This document shows, piece after piece, positions 8,282 to 15,795 of a stretch of DNA of 64,000 nt. Position numbers and translations under genes: made by a program. Numbering within the stretch: the first letter of the stretch is position 1; each line of letters opens with the position of its first letter. The DNA comes from Paenibacillus silviterrae (GTDB lineage Bacteria; Bacillota; Bacilli; Paenibacillales; NBRC-103111): assembly GCF_030167925.1 (NCBI RefSeq), contig NZ_JASKUT010000001.1, positions 4,796,501 through 4,860,500 of the forward strand, given 5' to 3'. The notes under the pieces were generated by a model that saw only the letters and a list, made by a program, of their open reading frames with translations, did not search any database and was not told where the DNA came from.

Positions 8282-8644
8282 ATGAAGCAGCGATTAACGG
8301 CAAGCCAGCTTCAGCAGCTCTCCGAGGGACAGGTTGAACAGCTGCGAAGTCTTTGGACTCCTCAGGAGGGGGATTATATTTACACCAGCGGACAGGAGGA
8401 GATGGTTTATTATCTGAACGGTTTCGTGAAGACGAAATCGCTTCCCCTTTTTTCCATTGGGCAGCTGTTGGAGCTATTGCATGAACGTCAGCCTTCGATA
8501 CGGGTCCAAGCCGTCAACGGGGAGTGGAGGGCAGCAACCTCACGGTATGAATGGACGGCCTCCGAATTATGCGATGCTTTATGGGAGGCGTTGAAGCAGG
8601 AATTGAATGTGGATGGCATGGAACCTCAAACGGAATGCGTGTAG
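8282..8644 (+). CDS. Unknown 120-residue protein downstream of the c-di-AMP riboswitch
   Basis: I do not recognise this family. It is a soluble protein without signal peptide or membrane segment. It is acidic and rich in glutamine and leucine at the N-terminus (LTASQLQQLSEGQVEQL), with a tryptophan-containing middle (LWTPQEGDYIYTSGQEE) and a helical C-terminus. Its start is supported by AAGGGGGACGG just upstream. It is the first intact gene behind the riboswitch, so it is the apparent regulated gene, with no closer alternative. The following gene is a DUF421 remnant; the riboswitch might originally have governed both. Function unknown. Confidence 0.7.
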   Translation: MKQRLTASQLQQLSEGQVEQLRSLWTPQEGDYIYTSGQEEMVYYLNGFVKTKSLPLFSIGQLLELLHERQPSIRVQAVNGEWRAATSRYEWTASELCDALWEALKQELNVDGMEPQTECV

Positions 8645-8734
8645 AAGTTTCGCCTGATATTCCAAGGGAAAGTGGATAATGATAACAGAAGAGAACGAGC
8701 AAGTCCATAAATCCCGAAACTTGGAGGATGCATA

Positions 8735-9038
8735 ATGGATTGGTCACAGCTTTGGAAGGCAGTTCTGTCTGCGGTATGATTGGTTCGAGCGGTTACTAAG
8801 CGGACCCACGTTTACTGTGATTCGTGACGGGAAACTCTTTCCTGAAGAGCTAGGGAAGCTGAGGTTTACGACCGACCAGCTCGAAATGAAGCTGAGACTC
8901 GCCGGGATTACTGACGTTCAAGACGTCAAAACGGCAACGATTGAAACAAAAGCAGGGGAAACAATTTATTTGAGGAAGTGCAATCCGGAGAAGGACATGC
9001 CAAACGAAGCCGGCTGCAGTAGGAGTACCGGCGTATGA
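8735..9038 (+). pseudogene. Decayed DUF421/YetF-type membrane protein gene
   Basis: An ATG at 8735 with GGAGG seven bases upstream starts MDWSQLWKAVLSAV and meets TGA at 8777-8779. Directly afterwards, in another frame from 8778, the sequence reads DWFERLLSGPTFTVIRDGK and then LFPEELGKLRFTTDQLEMKL, the cytoplasmic YetF-like domain of DUF421 proteins, through to the stop at 9036-9038. Normal relatives have about three membrane helices between these parts, so the helices have been lost by an internal deletion that also shifted the frame. The remaining C-terminal piece has no start with a ribosome site. An alternative is that the C-terminal part is still expressed alone, which I consider unlikely. 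Confidence 0.8.
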
Positions 9039-9107
9039 TTTTTGTCACAGCATTTTCGGACGGTTCTGCTACGATGAAGCTATCAAGCTGATAAGGAGTG
9101 ATTTCCT

Positions 9108-9536
9108 ATGGCATTTCAGAACATATTGGTAGCGTATGATCAATCGGAGCTTTCCCACAAAGCGCTCGATAAAGCGGTAAAGCTGGCGGGGGAGAACGGA
9201 GCGAATCTGTACATCGTCCATGTATATCAGCCTCCTGCCATCCTAGTGAGCCATCCTCTGGCTACTTTTCCGTCTACGTATCTTGACGATGCGGAGGGAG
9301 CCTTCAAGTCGGTAAAACAAGAGCTTCAGGAGCAGGCGGAGAAGATTCCGAAAGCCAGCGTAGCTTTGCTTAGCGGACATCCGGCCAAGGCACTGCTGGA
9401 TTATGCTTATGACAAGCAATGCGATTTGATCGTTATGGGAAGCCGCGGCCTCGGAGGACTGCAAGAGCTGGTACTGGGCAGCGTGAGCCATTCCGTCGTA
9501 CAGCAATCTAAGATTCCTGTGCTTGTCATTAAATAA
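9108..9536 (+). CDS. Universal stress protein, UspA family
   Basis: This 142-residue single-domain Usp protein starts with the family beta-strand FQNILVAYDQSELSHKAL. It carries the ATP-binding glycine motif near the C-terminus, MGSRGLGGLQELVLGSVSHS, fitting G-2X-G-9X-G-S/T and so an ATP-binding Usp. A good AAGGAG-type ribosome site lies ahead of ATG 9108. It stands alone between the DUF421 remnant and kduD. Usp proteins are cytoplasmic and help survival under nutrient, oxidative or osmotic stress; no specific partner can be inferred here. Confidence 0.92.
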   Translation: MAFQNILVAYDQSELSHKALDKAVKLAGENGANLYIVHVYQPPAILVSHPLATFPSTYLDDAEGAFKSVKQELQEQAEKIPKASVALLSGHPAKALLDYAYDKQCDLIVMGSRGLGGLQELVLGSVSHSVVQQSKIPVLVIK

Positions 9537-9653
9537 AGAGGATATCATTTTGTCACATCCTGACCCTGCACTAAGTGACAAGATTCACATGTTCCCTTCG
9601 TCTCCGAAGGTATAATCGCAGTAGAAAGTGATTATATCTTGGGAGGTTTTTTT

Positions 9654-10415
9654 ATGGGACGAAGCGGCTTTGATGTATCAGGTAAGGTTGCCATCGTTAC
9701 GGGAGCCAGCACGGGACTTGGCCAAGGCATGGCTCTGGCGTTGGCGGAAGCCGGAGCCGACATCGTCGGTGTGGACTATGTGGAGATGCCGGATACAAGA
9801 GAGAAGATCACAGCGACAGGGAGGGCTTTCTTAGAGATCCAGGCCAATCTGATGAGCCTTGAGCCGATTGAAGGGATTATAGAAAAGGCGCTGGAAACCT
9901 TCGGTCACATCGATATTTTAGTGAATAACGCAGGGATTATACGCAGAGCGGATGCGATTGATTTTACCGAGAAGGATTGGGACGACGTGCTGAACATCAA
10001 CCTGAAGACCGTCTTCTTCTTCAGCCAAGCGGCTGTAAAGCAGTTTCTGCAGCAAGGCACCGGCGGCAAAATCATCAATGTTGCGTCCATGCTTTCTTTC
10101 CAAGGAGGCATTCGCGTACCTTCCTATACAGCGAGCAAAAGCGGCGTGATGGGTATCACCCGGGCCATGGCTAACGAATGGGCCAAATTCGATATCCAGA
10201 TTAATGCCATTGCGCCGGGTTACATGGCGACGAATAACACAGCTCTGATTCGTGCCGATGAAGAGCGCAGCAAATCGATACTGGATCGGATCCCGGCCGG
10301 ACGCTGGGGAACTCCTGAGGATTTGGCGGGCCCCGTTGTGTTCTTGGCTTCCCCCGCGTCCAATTATGTGAATGGATATACGGTAGCGGTGGACGGCGGC
10401 TGGTTAGCACGGTAA
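9654..10415 (+). CDS. kduD: 2-dehydro-3-deoxy-D-gluconate 5-dehydrogenase (SDR family, KduD)
   Basis: This 253-residue classical SDR has the cofactor motif TGASTGLGQG, NNAG at the end of beta-4, catalytic serine in NVASMLSF, and YTASK as the YxxxK pair. The C-terminal RIPAGRWGTPEDLAGPVVFL and NYVNGYTVAVDGGWLAR agree closely with KduD, which interconverts 5-keto-4-deoxyuronate and 2-keto-3-deoxygluconate in pectin and glycosaminoglycan breakdown. The upstream in-frame TTG at 9639 overlaps the ribosome site GGGAGG, so ATG 9654 is the start. A -10 box TATAAT is at 9611-9616. No kduI lies beside it, but a GH88 unsaturated uronyl hydrolase at 61.5-62.6 kb would supply the same pathway. Confidence 0.9.
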   Translation: MGRSGFDVSGKVAIVTGASTGLGQGMALALAEAGADIVGVDYVEMPDTREKITATGRAFLEIQANLMSLEPIEGIIEKALETFGHIDILVNNAGIIRRADAIDFTEKDWDDVLNINLKTVFFFSQAAVKQFLQQGTGGKIINVASMLSFQGGIRVPSYTASKSGVMGITRAMANEWAKFDIQINAIAPGYMATNNTALIRADEERSKSILDRIPAGRWGTPEDLAGPVVFLASPASNYVNGYTVAVDGGWLAR

Positions 10416-10502
10416 TCGGCTATAAAAAAAGGCGCTCCCCTTGGACGTCCCTTGCATAAAATAACGAGTGACCAAACGTTACCGTTATTCTGATGCGAAG
10501 GG

Positions 10503-11576
10503 ATGAAGGACAACATCATGGGGAACGCACAGATTTTGGTTCCGCGTGCGGTGCTTGAGGCTTATGTACGCGCGGTATTTGCAGGCGCTGGCCTCGAGGA
10601 TGCCGACGCGGCAATTATCGCGAGGCATCTGACCCTTGCGAATATGCGGGGAGTCGAGTCTCACGGCGTCAGCAGGGTGGATATCTATACGAGAAGACTG
10701 GAGGCCGGGCTGGAGTCGAAGAAGCTGCGGATGAGCATCGAGAAGGAGACCGACTCCAGCCTGCTGATTCATGGCGGCCATAGCCTGGGGATCCTGCTTG
10801 CGACGAAGGGAATGGAGCTTGCGGTAGCGAAAGCCAAGGCTACAGGGATTGCAGTTGTAGGGATCAAGCATTCGGCCCATTGCGGGATGCTGGCCGACTA
10901 TGCGGGGTACGCCGCAGAGCACGATTGCATCGCCTTCGCCACAACGAATGCGCCGGCCTACATGGCGCCTTGGGGTGGTAAGCGGGCGTATTTTGGGACA
11001 AATCCCCTATGCTATGCCGTACCTGCAGGAGAGGAGCCCGCGATCGTATTCGATATGGCGACCAGCATGGTTGCGCGCGGGAAGCTGGTGGTAGCTCAGC
11101 AGAACGGTCAATCGATCCCGCTGGGATGGGCCATAGCGAAGGACGGCAAGCCTACTACGGATCCGGCGGCCGCACTGAGCGGAGGGCTTGTCCTGCCGCT
11201 TGGGGGAGCCAAAGGATACGGACTTGCCGTGCTGGTTGATATTTTGTCGGGACTCTTCACGGGTGCAGCCTTCGGTCCGTACATCGGACACTTATACGAT
11301 GATCTGGACAGGAATCAGGAGGTAGGGCAATTTTTCTGGTTGATGCGGGCAGATTTGTTCGAGGACTTGGCGGTGTTTAAGGGGCGTGTCGACCGGATGA
11401 TTCGCGAGGTTCGTCTGGTTCCCCTGGCGGAAGGCTTCGAGCGGATCTATCTGCCGGGGGAGATCGAGCAGGAGCTGGCGGCGAAGCGGGAACGAAACGG
11501 CATTCCGCTCGGTTCCGCACTCGTGAAGGAGCTGCAGGAGGTAGGCAAAAAATACGGGGTTGCGAGTCCATTTTAA
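10503..11576 (+). CDS. Ldh2/malate-lactate dehydrogenase family NAD(P)-dependent oxidoreductase
   Basis: This 357-residue member of the malate/L-lactate/ureidoglycolate dehydrogenase family (PF02615) is unrelated to classical LDH. Typical elements are NMRGVESHGVSRVDIY near the N-terminus (catalytic histidine region), HCGMLADYAGYA, APWGGKRAYFGTNPL and GGAKGYGLAVLVDILSG. Two starts are possible, ATG 10503 and ATG 10518; the second follows GAAGGA. Members reduce or oxidise 2-oxo/2-hydroxy acids, including lactate, sulpholactate, ureidoglycolate and 3-dehydrogulonate, and sequence reading alone cannot choose among these. It lies 87 bp after kduD in the same direction, so a sugar-acid substrate is possible. 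A strong terminator follows. Confidence 0.85.
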   Translation: MKDNIMGNAQILVPRAVLEAYVRAVFAGAGLEDADAAIIARHLTLANMRGVESHGVSRVDIYTRRLEAGLESKKLRMSIEKETDSSLLIHGGHSLGILLATKGMELAVAKAKATGIAVVGIKHSAHCGMLADYAGYAAEHDCIAFATTNAPAYMAPWGGKRAYFGTNPLCYAVPAGEEPAIVFDMATSMVARGKLVVAQQNGQSIPLGWAIAKDGKPTTDPAAALSGGLVLPLGGAKGYGLAVLVDILSGLFTGAAFGPYIGHLYDDLDRNQEVGQFFWLMRADLFEDLAVFKGRVDRMIREVRLVPLAEGFERIYLPGEIEQELAAKRERNGIPLGSALVKELQEVGKKYGVASPF

Positions 11577-11582
11577 ACATGA

Positions 11583-11626
11583 CAAAGACACCCTGCTTCG
11601 ATTGCGGAGCAGGGTGTCTTTGTTTG
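11583..11626. terminator. Strong bidirectional terminator
   Basis: The stem CAAAGACACCCTGCTTCG (11583-11600) pairs with its near-perfect complement at 11605-11622 and is followed by TTTG. It separates the Ldh2-type gene from the convergent azoreductase gene. Confidence 0.9.
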
Positions 11627-11635
11627 TGTCACATT

Positions 11636-12271
11636 TTAGAAGCTCTTGGCTGCTTGGCGAGCTTTTTCAATCGCTTTTTCCTTGATGGACTGGGCTTGGT
11701 CCGGCATGGCCGCCATCCCCTCCACGAAGATGCCTTCGAACGATGGAACGCCATGGAACTGCATGATTTTGCCTAAGTAGCTGTGTCCGGATTCGAACGC
11801 CGCCGCAGGCCCTTCGGAATAAATACCGCCGCTCGCTTGAATGTGAATTGCTTTCTTATCGCCGAGGAGGCCGACCGGTCCGTTCTCGGTATACTTAAAC
11901 GTTTTGCCGGCAATACAGATCGCGTCAATGTAGGCCTTCATCACTGGAGGGAACGAGAAGTTCCACATCGGCGTCACATATACGTATTTGTCCGCCGCGA
12001 CATATTGCTCGACCAGCTCGTTTAAACGGGAAACCTTTCGCTGCTCTTCGCCGGACAGCTGATCGAACGAGGAGCCGCTGCGCAGCTTGCCCCAGCCGCT
12101 GAAAACGTCGACGTCGATGTGAGGAACGTCCATTTTGTACAAATCCAGTGTGATGACTTCGTCTTGCGGATGAGCTTCGCGGTACGCCTCGATGAAGGCT
12201 TTACCGACCGCCATACTATAGGATACTTGGTCGTCATGCGGATGAGCCGTAATATAAAGAACTGTTGCCAT
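11636..12271 (-). CDS. azoR: FMN-dependent NADH:quinone/azo oxidoreductase (AzoR type)
   Basis: This 211-residue flavodoxin-fold protein resembles FMN-dependent NADH-azoreductases. The N-terminal strand VLYITAHPHDDQVSYS binds the FMN phosphate. The PMWNFSFPPVMKAYIDAI stretch and FKYTENGPVGLLGDKKAIHI are typical of AzoR. The family reduces quinones and azo compounds with NADH and protects against electrophile stress, acting as a cytoplasmic dimer. It is a single gene that shares a terminator with the convergent dehydrogenase gene. Confidence 0.92.
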   Translation of the reverse strand: MATVLYITAHPHDDQVSYSMAVGKAFIEAYREAHPQDEVITLDLYKMDVPHIDVDVFSGWGKLRSGSSFDQLSGEEQRKVSRLNELVEQYVAADKYVYVTPMWNFSFPPVMKAYIDAICIAGKTFKYTENGPVGLLGDKKAIHIQASGGIYSEGPAAAFESGHSYLGKIMQFHGVPSFEGIFVEGMAAMPDQAQSIKEKAIEKARQAAKSF

Positions 12272-12440
12272 GGAGGTTCGTCCCTTCTTTCTTCAATTTA
12301 GATATGGAGAAGCTTTGGATATCCAAATCCTCCGTTATTGTTGGCTACGTGTTTCCTTTTCATTCGGGGCAGGTGTAAGAAAACCTTCTTGAGGAAGGCC
12401 GGGCAAATAGGGTAGGATAAGGAAAACGGAGGGATGGAGT

Positions 12441-13385
12441 ATGACGCCTGCTGAAGAATTAGAGCTGATTCAAACGAAATTGCCGGAATGGGTGGAGGGA
12501 AGCCGTAAACATACAGAGCAAGGAAAGGTGGCTGCCTATATTCCGGAGCTGTCGAAAGCGCCGAAGGACGCATTAGGAATTTATATCGTTACTGCTGACG
12601 GACAGGAAATCGCCGCGGGAGATACCGGTCTCAGGTTTACGATGCAGAGCATCTCGAAGGTATTTACGCTGATTCTGGCCTTAATGGACCGGGGCGAAGA
12701 TGCGGTTTTTGCCAAGGTGGGGAAGGAGCCGTCAGGGGATGACTTTAATTCTATGCTGAAGCTGGAGCTCGTCGAGCCGGGTATTCCTTTCAATCCTTTG
12801 ATCAACGCCGGAGCGATTACGGTTTCATCGCTGCTGCCGGGCAGCTCGGTCCAGGATAAGACCGACCGGGTGCTGCATTTTTTCCGTCAGTTGGCAGGCA
12901 ATCCTTCCTTGGGAATGAACCAGGAGGTCTACCGCTCCGAGTCGGCGACGGGCCACCGGAACCGTTCCTTGGCGTTTTTCCTGAAGGATAACGGGGTCAT
13001 CACGGATGATGTGGAAGAGGTGCTGGACGTCTACTTTCGGCATTGTGCGATTGAGGTAACGTGCGCCGATCTTGCCCGAATGGCGCTAGTACTCGCGCAT
13101 GATGGCGTGGAGCCGCAAACCGGGCGGGAGCTGATTCCGAGACGTTATGTGCAAATCGCCAAAACATTCATGATCACCTGCGGGATGTACAATGCCTCGG
13201 GCGAATTCGCCATCGAGGTCGGACTGCCGGCAAAGAGCGGCGTGTCCGGCGGCATCCTGACCATCGTCCCCGGCCGGTACGGGATCGGGCTGGTCGGCCC
13301 GGCGCTGAACCGGAAAGGCAATAGCATCGCCGGAGTGAAGCTGCTTGAGAAGCTGTCCGACGCTTTGACGTGGAGCATATTTTAG
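12441..13385 (+). CDS. glsA: Glutaminase A
   Basis: This 314-residue serine-type glutaminase hydrolyses L-glutamine to glutamate and ammonia. The catalytic SxxK motif is visible in TMQSISKVFTL, with Ser70 and Lys73. Other conserved parts are EPSGDDFNSMLKLE, PFNPLINAGAI (substrate-binding asparagines) and the closing GVSGGILTIVPGRYGIG. Length agrees with the family. ATG 12441 follows GGAGGGATGGAG. The closely related beta-lactamase fold shares SxxK, but the rest is specific to glutaminase. The gene stands alone with its own terminator. Confidence 0.95.
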   Translation: MTPAEELELIQTKLPEWVEGSRKHTEQGKVAAYIPELSKAPKDALGIYIVTADGQEIAAGDTGLRFTMQSISKVFTLILALMDRGEDAVFAKVGKEPSGDDFNSMLKLELVEPGIPFNPLINAGAITVSSLLPGSSVQDKTDRVLHFFRQLAGNPSLGMNQEVYRSESATGHRNRSLAFFLKDNGVITDDVEEVLDVYFRHCAIEVTCADLARMALVLAHDGVEPQTGRELIPRRYVQIAKTFMITCGMYNASGEFAIEVGLPAKSGVSGGILTIVPGRYGIGLVGPALNRKGNSIAGVKLLEKLSDALTWSIF

Positions 13386-13398
13386 CAACGGAATGAAG

Positions 13399-13449
13399 AA
13401 CCCCTTGGTTTAGCCGGATGGATCGGCTTTAGCGAGGGGTGCTTTTTTT
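13399..13449 (+). terminator. Terminator after glutaminase
   Basis: ACCCCT pairs with AGGGGT at the base and an inner TTTAGCCG pairs with CGGCTTTA. A run of seven T follows at 13443-13449. Confidence 0.85.
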
Positions 13450-13472
13450 ACGTTTGCTCGCCGGACAACCGG

Positions 13473-13625
13473 TCAGTTATTGTTCATATCCTCATAATGC
13501 GCTTCCGGGATAGGTTGAGTGAGCAGCTGCTCTACCGTCCTGGCTTGGGCTTCCATTGATACACCGGGAACAGGGGCTTCCGAGGGCTCCTGTTTATTCT
13601 TTTCCTGCAGTGGCTTCTCAGTCAT
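13473..13625 (-). CDS. Small hypothetical protein (50 residues)
   Basis: ATG at 13625 is preceded on the minus strand by AAGGAGG with seven-base spacing. That favours a 50-residue product over the longer open frame reaching 13700. The protein is hydrophilic, with many Glu, Gln and Pro (MTEKPLQEKNKQEP at the start, PEAHYEDMNNN at the end), no cysteine and no membrane segment. No family is recognised. It is divergent from the secreted protein gene at 13794. Confidence 0.55.
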   Translation of the reverse strand: MTEKPLQEKNKQEPSEAPVPGVSMEAQARTVEQLLTQPIPEAHYEDMNNN

Positions 13626-13692
13626 GAGGGGGCCTCCTTTTTGGGATGTGTTTCCCATAGGGTTGCCTGAGAACTGGGAAATGATTCTACTT

Positions 13693-13746
13693 TTCAGCAA
13701 ATGTTCAGCCTGGGCTCAGAGGGAATTCAGCTAGCACGTCTATACT
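13693..13746 (+). promoter_or_regulatory. Four 11-bp-phased TTCAGC boxes and -10 element upstream of the secreted protein
   Basis: Hexamers TTCAGC (13693), TTCAGC (13704), CTCAGA (13715) and TTCAGC (13726) are spaced exactly 11 bp apart. The -10 box TATACT begins at 13741, 15 bp after the start of the fourth box. The boxes cover the -35 position, as expected for an activator of the OmpR/PhoB type. The same layout occurs twice at 20.55-20.69 kb beside a response regulator gene. Confidence 0.75.
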
Positions 13747-13793
13747 TGGTCTTGTAAGGAAATAAATCCAACAACCGGAAAGGTGGAATTTCG

Positions 13794-14561
13794 ATGAAAG
13801 CATTGAATAAAAAGATTATCGCAGGGATCGCAGGCAGCTTGGTGTTAGGGGGCGTACTTACAGGGGCGCTTCAGACAACAGAGGTATTCGCAAACGCAGC
13901 GACACCCGCTGCACCTGCAGCGTCCGCTCAGCAAGGAACAGACGGGGCTATGAAGGGCGGCCGCTTCGGCAAAGGTGCAGGAATGGAAGGCTTCCGAAGC
14001 GTGAAGCACACGGATCTGGCGACTTTGCTCGGAATCGATCAGCAGGTATTGAAGCAGGAACTGCAGAGCGGCAAGACGATCGCTCAGGTAGCTCAGGAGA
14101 AAGCGGGACTCAACAAGGAAGCGCTGATTCAGAAGATGGTCGAAGCGGAAACGAAGAACATCGATGATGCTGTAGCCGCAGGCAAGCTGACGGCCGAACA
14201 AGCGGATAAGATGAAGACGGACCTGACGACACGCATCACGCAATCCGTTGATTCGACGAAGCCGGCGGGTGACGGCGGCAGAGGACCTGGCGGGAAAGGT
14301 CACGGCATGAACGGACGCGGCGGCGGCCCGATGGGGCATTCCCAAGACCTAAGCGAAGTTACGGGCTTGACCCAGCAGGAAATCCGTGACGGACTCACCG
14401 CAGGGAAATCCCCGGCTGAGATTGCTCAGGAGAAAGGCATCAGCCGTGATACGCTGGTCGGCAAGCTGAAGGAAAAGGCGGAGCAACGCATCAACGAGTT
14501 CGTGGATAGCAAGCGTACGGCCAAAACAGCACCTGCCCCTGAGACAGCCCCTGCACAGTAA
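13794..14561 (+). CDS. Secreted protein with two related helical repeats, unknown function
   Basis: This 255-residue protein has a clear signal peptide (KKIIAGIAGSLVLGGVLTGA, predicted cleavage after FANA). The mature part contains two homologous segments: TDLATLLGIDQQVLKQELQS at about 77-96 and SEVTGLTQQEIRDGLTAGKS at about 188-207. Each continues into GKTIAQVAQEKAGLNKEALI or SPAEIAQEKGISRDTLVGKL, suggesting small helical modules. A glycine-rich linker (about residues 155-183) separates them and a Pro/Ala-rich tail ends the protein. The family is not recognised. The promoter carries the same phased boxes as the nearby two-component system and export operon, so it is probably co-regulated with them. 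It ends at its own terminator. Confidence 0.85.
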   Translation: MKALNKKIIAGIAGSLVLGGVLTGALQTTEVFANAATPAAPAASAQQGTDGAMKGGRFGKGAGMEGFRSVKHTDLATLLGIDQQVLKQELQSGKTIAQVAQEKAGLNKEALIQKMVEAETKNIDDAVAAGKLTAEQADKMKTDLTTRITQSVDSTKPAGDGGRGPGGKGHGMNGRGGGPMGHSQDLSEVTGLTQQEIRDGLTAGKSPAEIAQEKGISRDTLVGKLKEKAEQRINEFVDSKRTAKTAPAPETAPAQ

Positions 14562-14570
14562 AGATACGGC

Positions 14571-14606
14571 AACCTCTTAAGCCCTCGCAGCTTAAGAGGT
14601 TTTTTG
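14571..14606 (+). terminator. Terminator after the secreted protein gene
   Basis: The 11-bp perfect stem AACCTCTTAAG (14571-14581) pairs with CTTAAGAGGTT (14591-14601), followed by T4 and a GT-rich run. Confidence 0.9.
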
Positions 14607-14639
14607 TGTGTCGGGGACGCAGTGCGGACCAGGCAAATG

Positions 14640-15693
14640 CTGGCACTCACGCCGGCAGTGGCAAAAATGCCATAAACCGCGCCGGATGGGCCGTGCGAAG
14701 CGGGAAGGCGAGGCAATAATCGCACATTTGCGATTACAATCACTCCACCCGCTTGCACTTGCACCGGTAATGGCAAAAATGCCATAAACCGCGCCGGAGG
14801 GGTTGTGCGAAGCGGGAAAGCGAGGCAATAATCGCACATATGCGATTACAATCGCGCCACCCGCTTGCACTTGCGTTGGCAGTGGCAAAGATGCCATAAA
14901 CCGCGCCGGAAGGGCCGTACGAAGCGGGAATGCGAGGCAATAATCGCACATAAGCGATAACAATCGCCCCACCCGCGTGAGCTAGCACCGGCAGTGGCAA
15001 AAGTGCCATAAACCGCGCCGGATGGGCCGTGCGAAGCGGGAAAGCGAGGCAATAATCGCACATATGCGATAACAATCGCCCCACCCGCTTGCACTTGCGC
15101 CGGCAGTGGCAAAAGTGCCATAAACCGCGCCGGATGGGCCGTGCGAAGCGGGAATGCGAGGCAATAATCGCACATATGCGATTACAATCGCGCCACCCGC
15201 TTGCACTTGCGTTGGCAGTGGCAAAAATGCCATAAACCGCGCCGGAAGGGCCGTACGAAGCGGGAATGCGAGGCAATAATCGCACATAAGCGATAACAAT
15301 CGCCCCACCCGCGTGAGCTAGCACCGGCAGTGGCAAAAATGCCATAAACCGTGCCGGATGGGCCGTGCGGAGCGGGAAAGTGAGGCAATAATCGCACATA
15401 TGCGATTACAATCGCCCCACCCGCTGGCACTTGCACCGGTAATGGCAAAAGTGCCATAAACCGCGCCGGATGAGCCGTGCGAAGCGGGAAGGCGAGGCAA
15501 TAATCGCACATTTGCGATTACAATCGCCCCACCCGCGTGAGCTAGCACCGGCAGTGGCAAAAGTGCCATAAACCGCGCCGGATGGGCCGTGCGAAGTGGG
15601 AATGCGAGGCAATAATCGCACATATGCGATTACAATCGCCCTATCCGCTTGCACTTGCGCCGGTAATGGCAAAAATGCCATAAACCGAATCGG
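14640..15693. repeat. Tandem array of ten 112-bp repeats
   Basis: The marker CATAAACC occurs at 14671, 14783, 14895, 15007, 15119, 15231, 15343, 15455, 15567 and 15679, always exactly 112 bp apart. Each full unit holds two short palindromes: GGCA-N4-TGCC inside TGGCAAAAATGCCA, and AATCGCA-N4-TGCGATT (a few copies vary, for example CATAAGCGATA). Units differ by scattered substitutions but not by indels. A three-unit block is itself duplicated: the variants GTTGGCAGTGG and GTGAGCTAGCACC recur 336 bp apart (near 14875/15211 and 14973/15309). The array begins just after a terminator and ends about 100 bp before the MFS gene. Because 112 is not divisible by three, no constant protein repeat is encoded. 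Confidence 0.97.
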
Positions 15694-15795
15694 CTGCGCG
15701 TCGGGAATTTTTTTTTTTCAAACACTGACATAGGGATGACAGGGTTCACTGCTTATACTCAAGGTAATTCAAGCGAAAGGAAGCAGTGAACAAAT

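Noticed and set aside
9639..9653. TTG start of kduD at 9639
   Set aside because: It is embedded in the ribosome-binding sequence TTGGGAGG; ATG 9654 has correct spacing.
10436..10496. AATAACG/CGTTATT inverted segments between kduD and the Ldh2-type gene
   Set aside because: The arms are short and imperfect with no T-run, so neither a terminator nor an operator can be supported.
14426..15681. Several long minus-strand open frames repeating CDYCLAFPLRT-like sequence
   Set aside because: They arise from the 112-bp repeats, which have no minus-strand stops in any frame. The period is not divisible by three, so the same peptide appears in different frames; there is no ribosome site.
14640..15693. 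CRISPR array
   Set aside because: Whole units are repeated at constant 112 bp with no variable spacers, and no cas genes are nearby.
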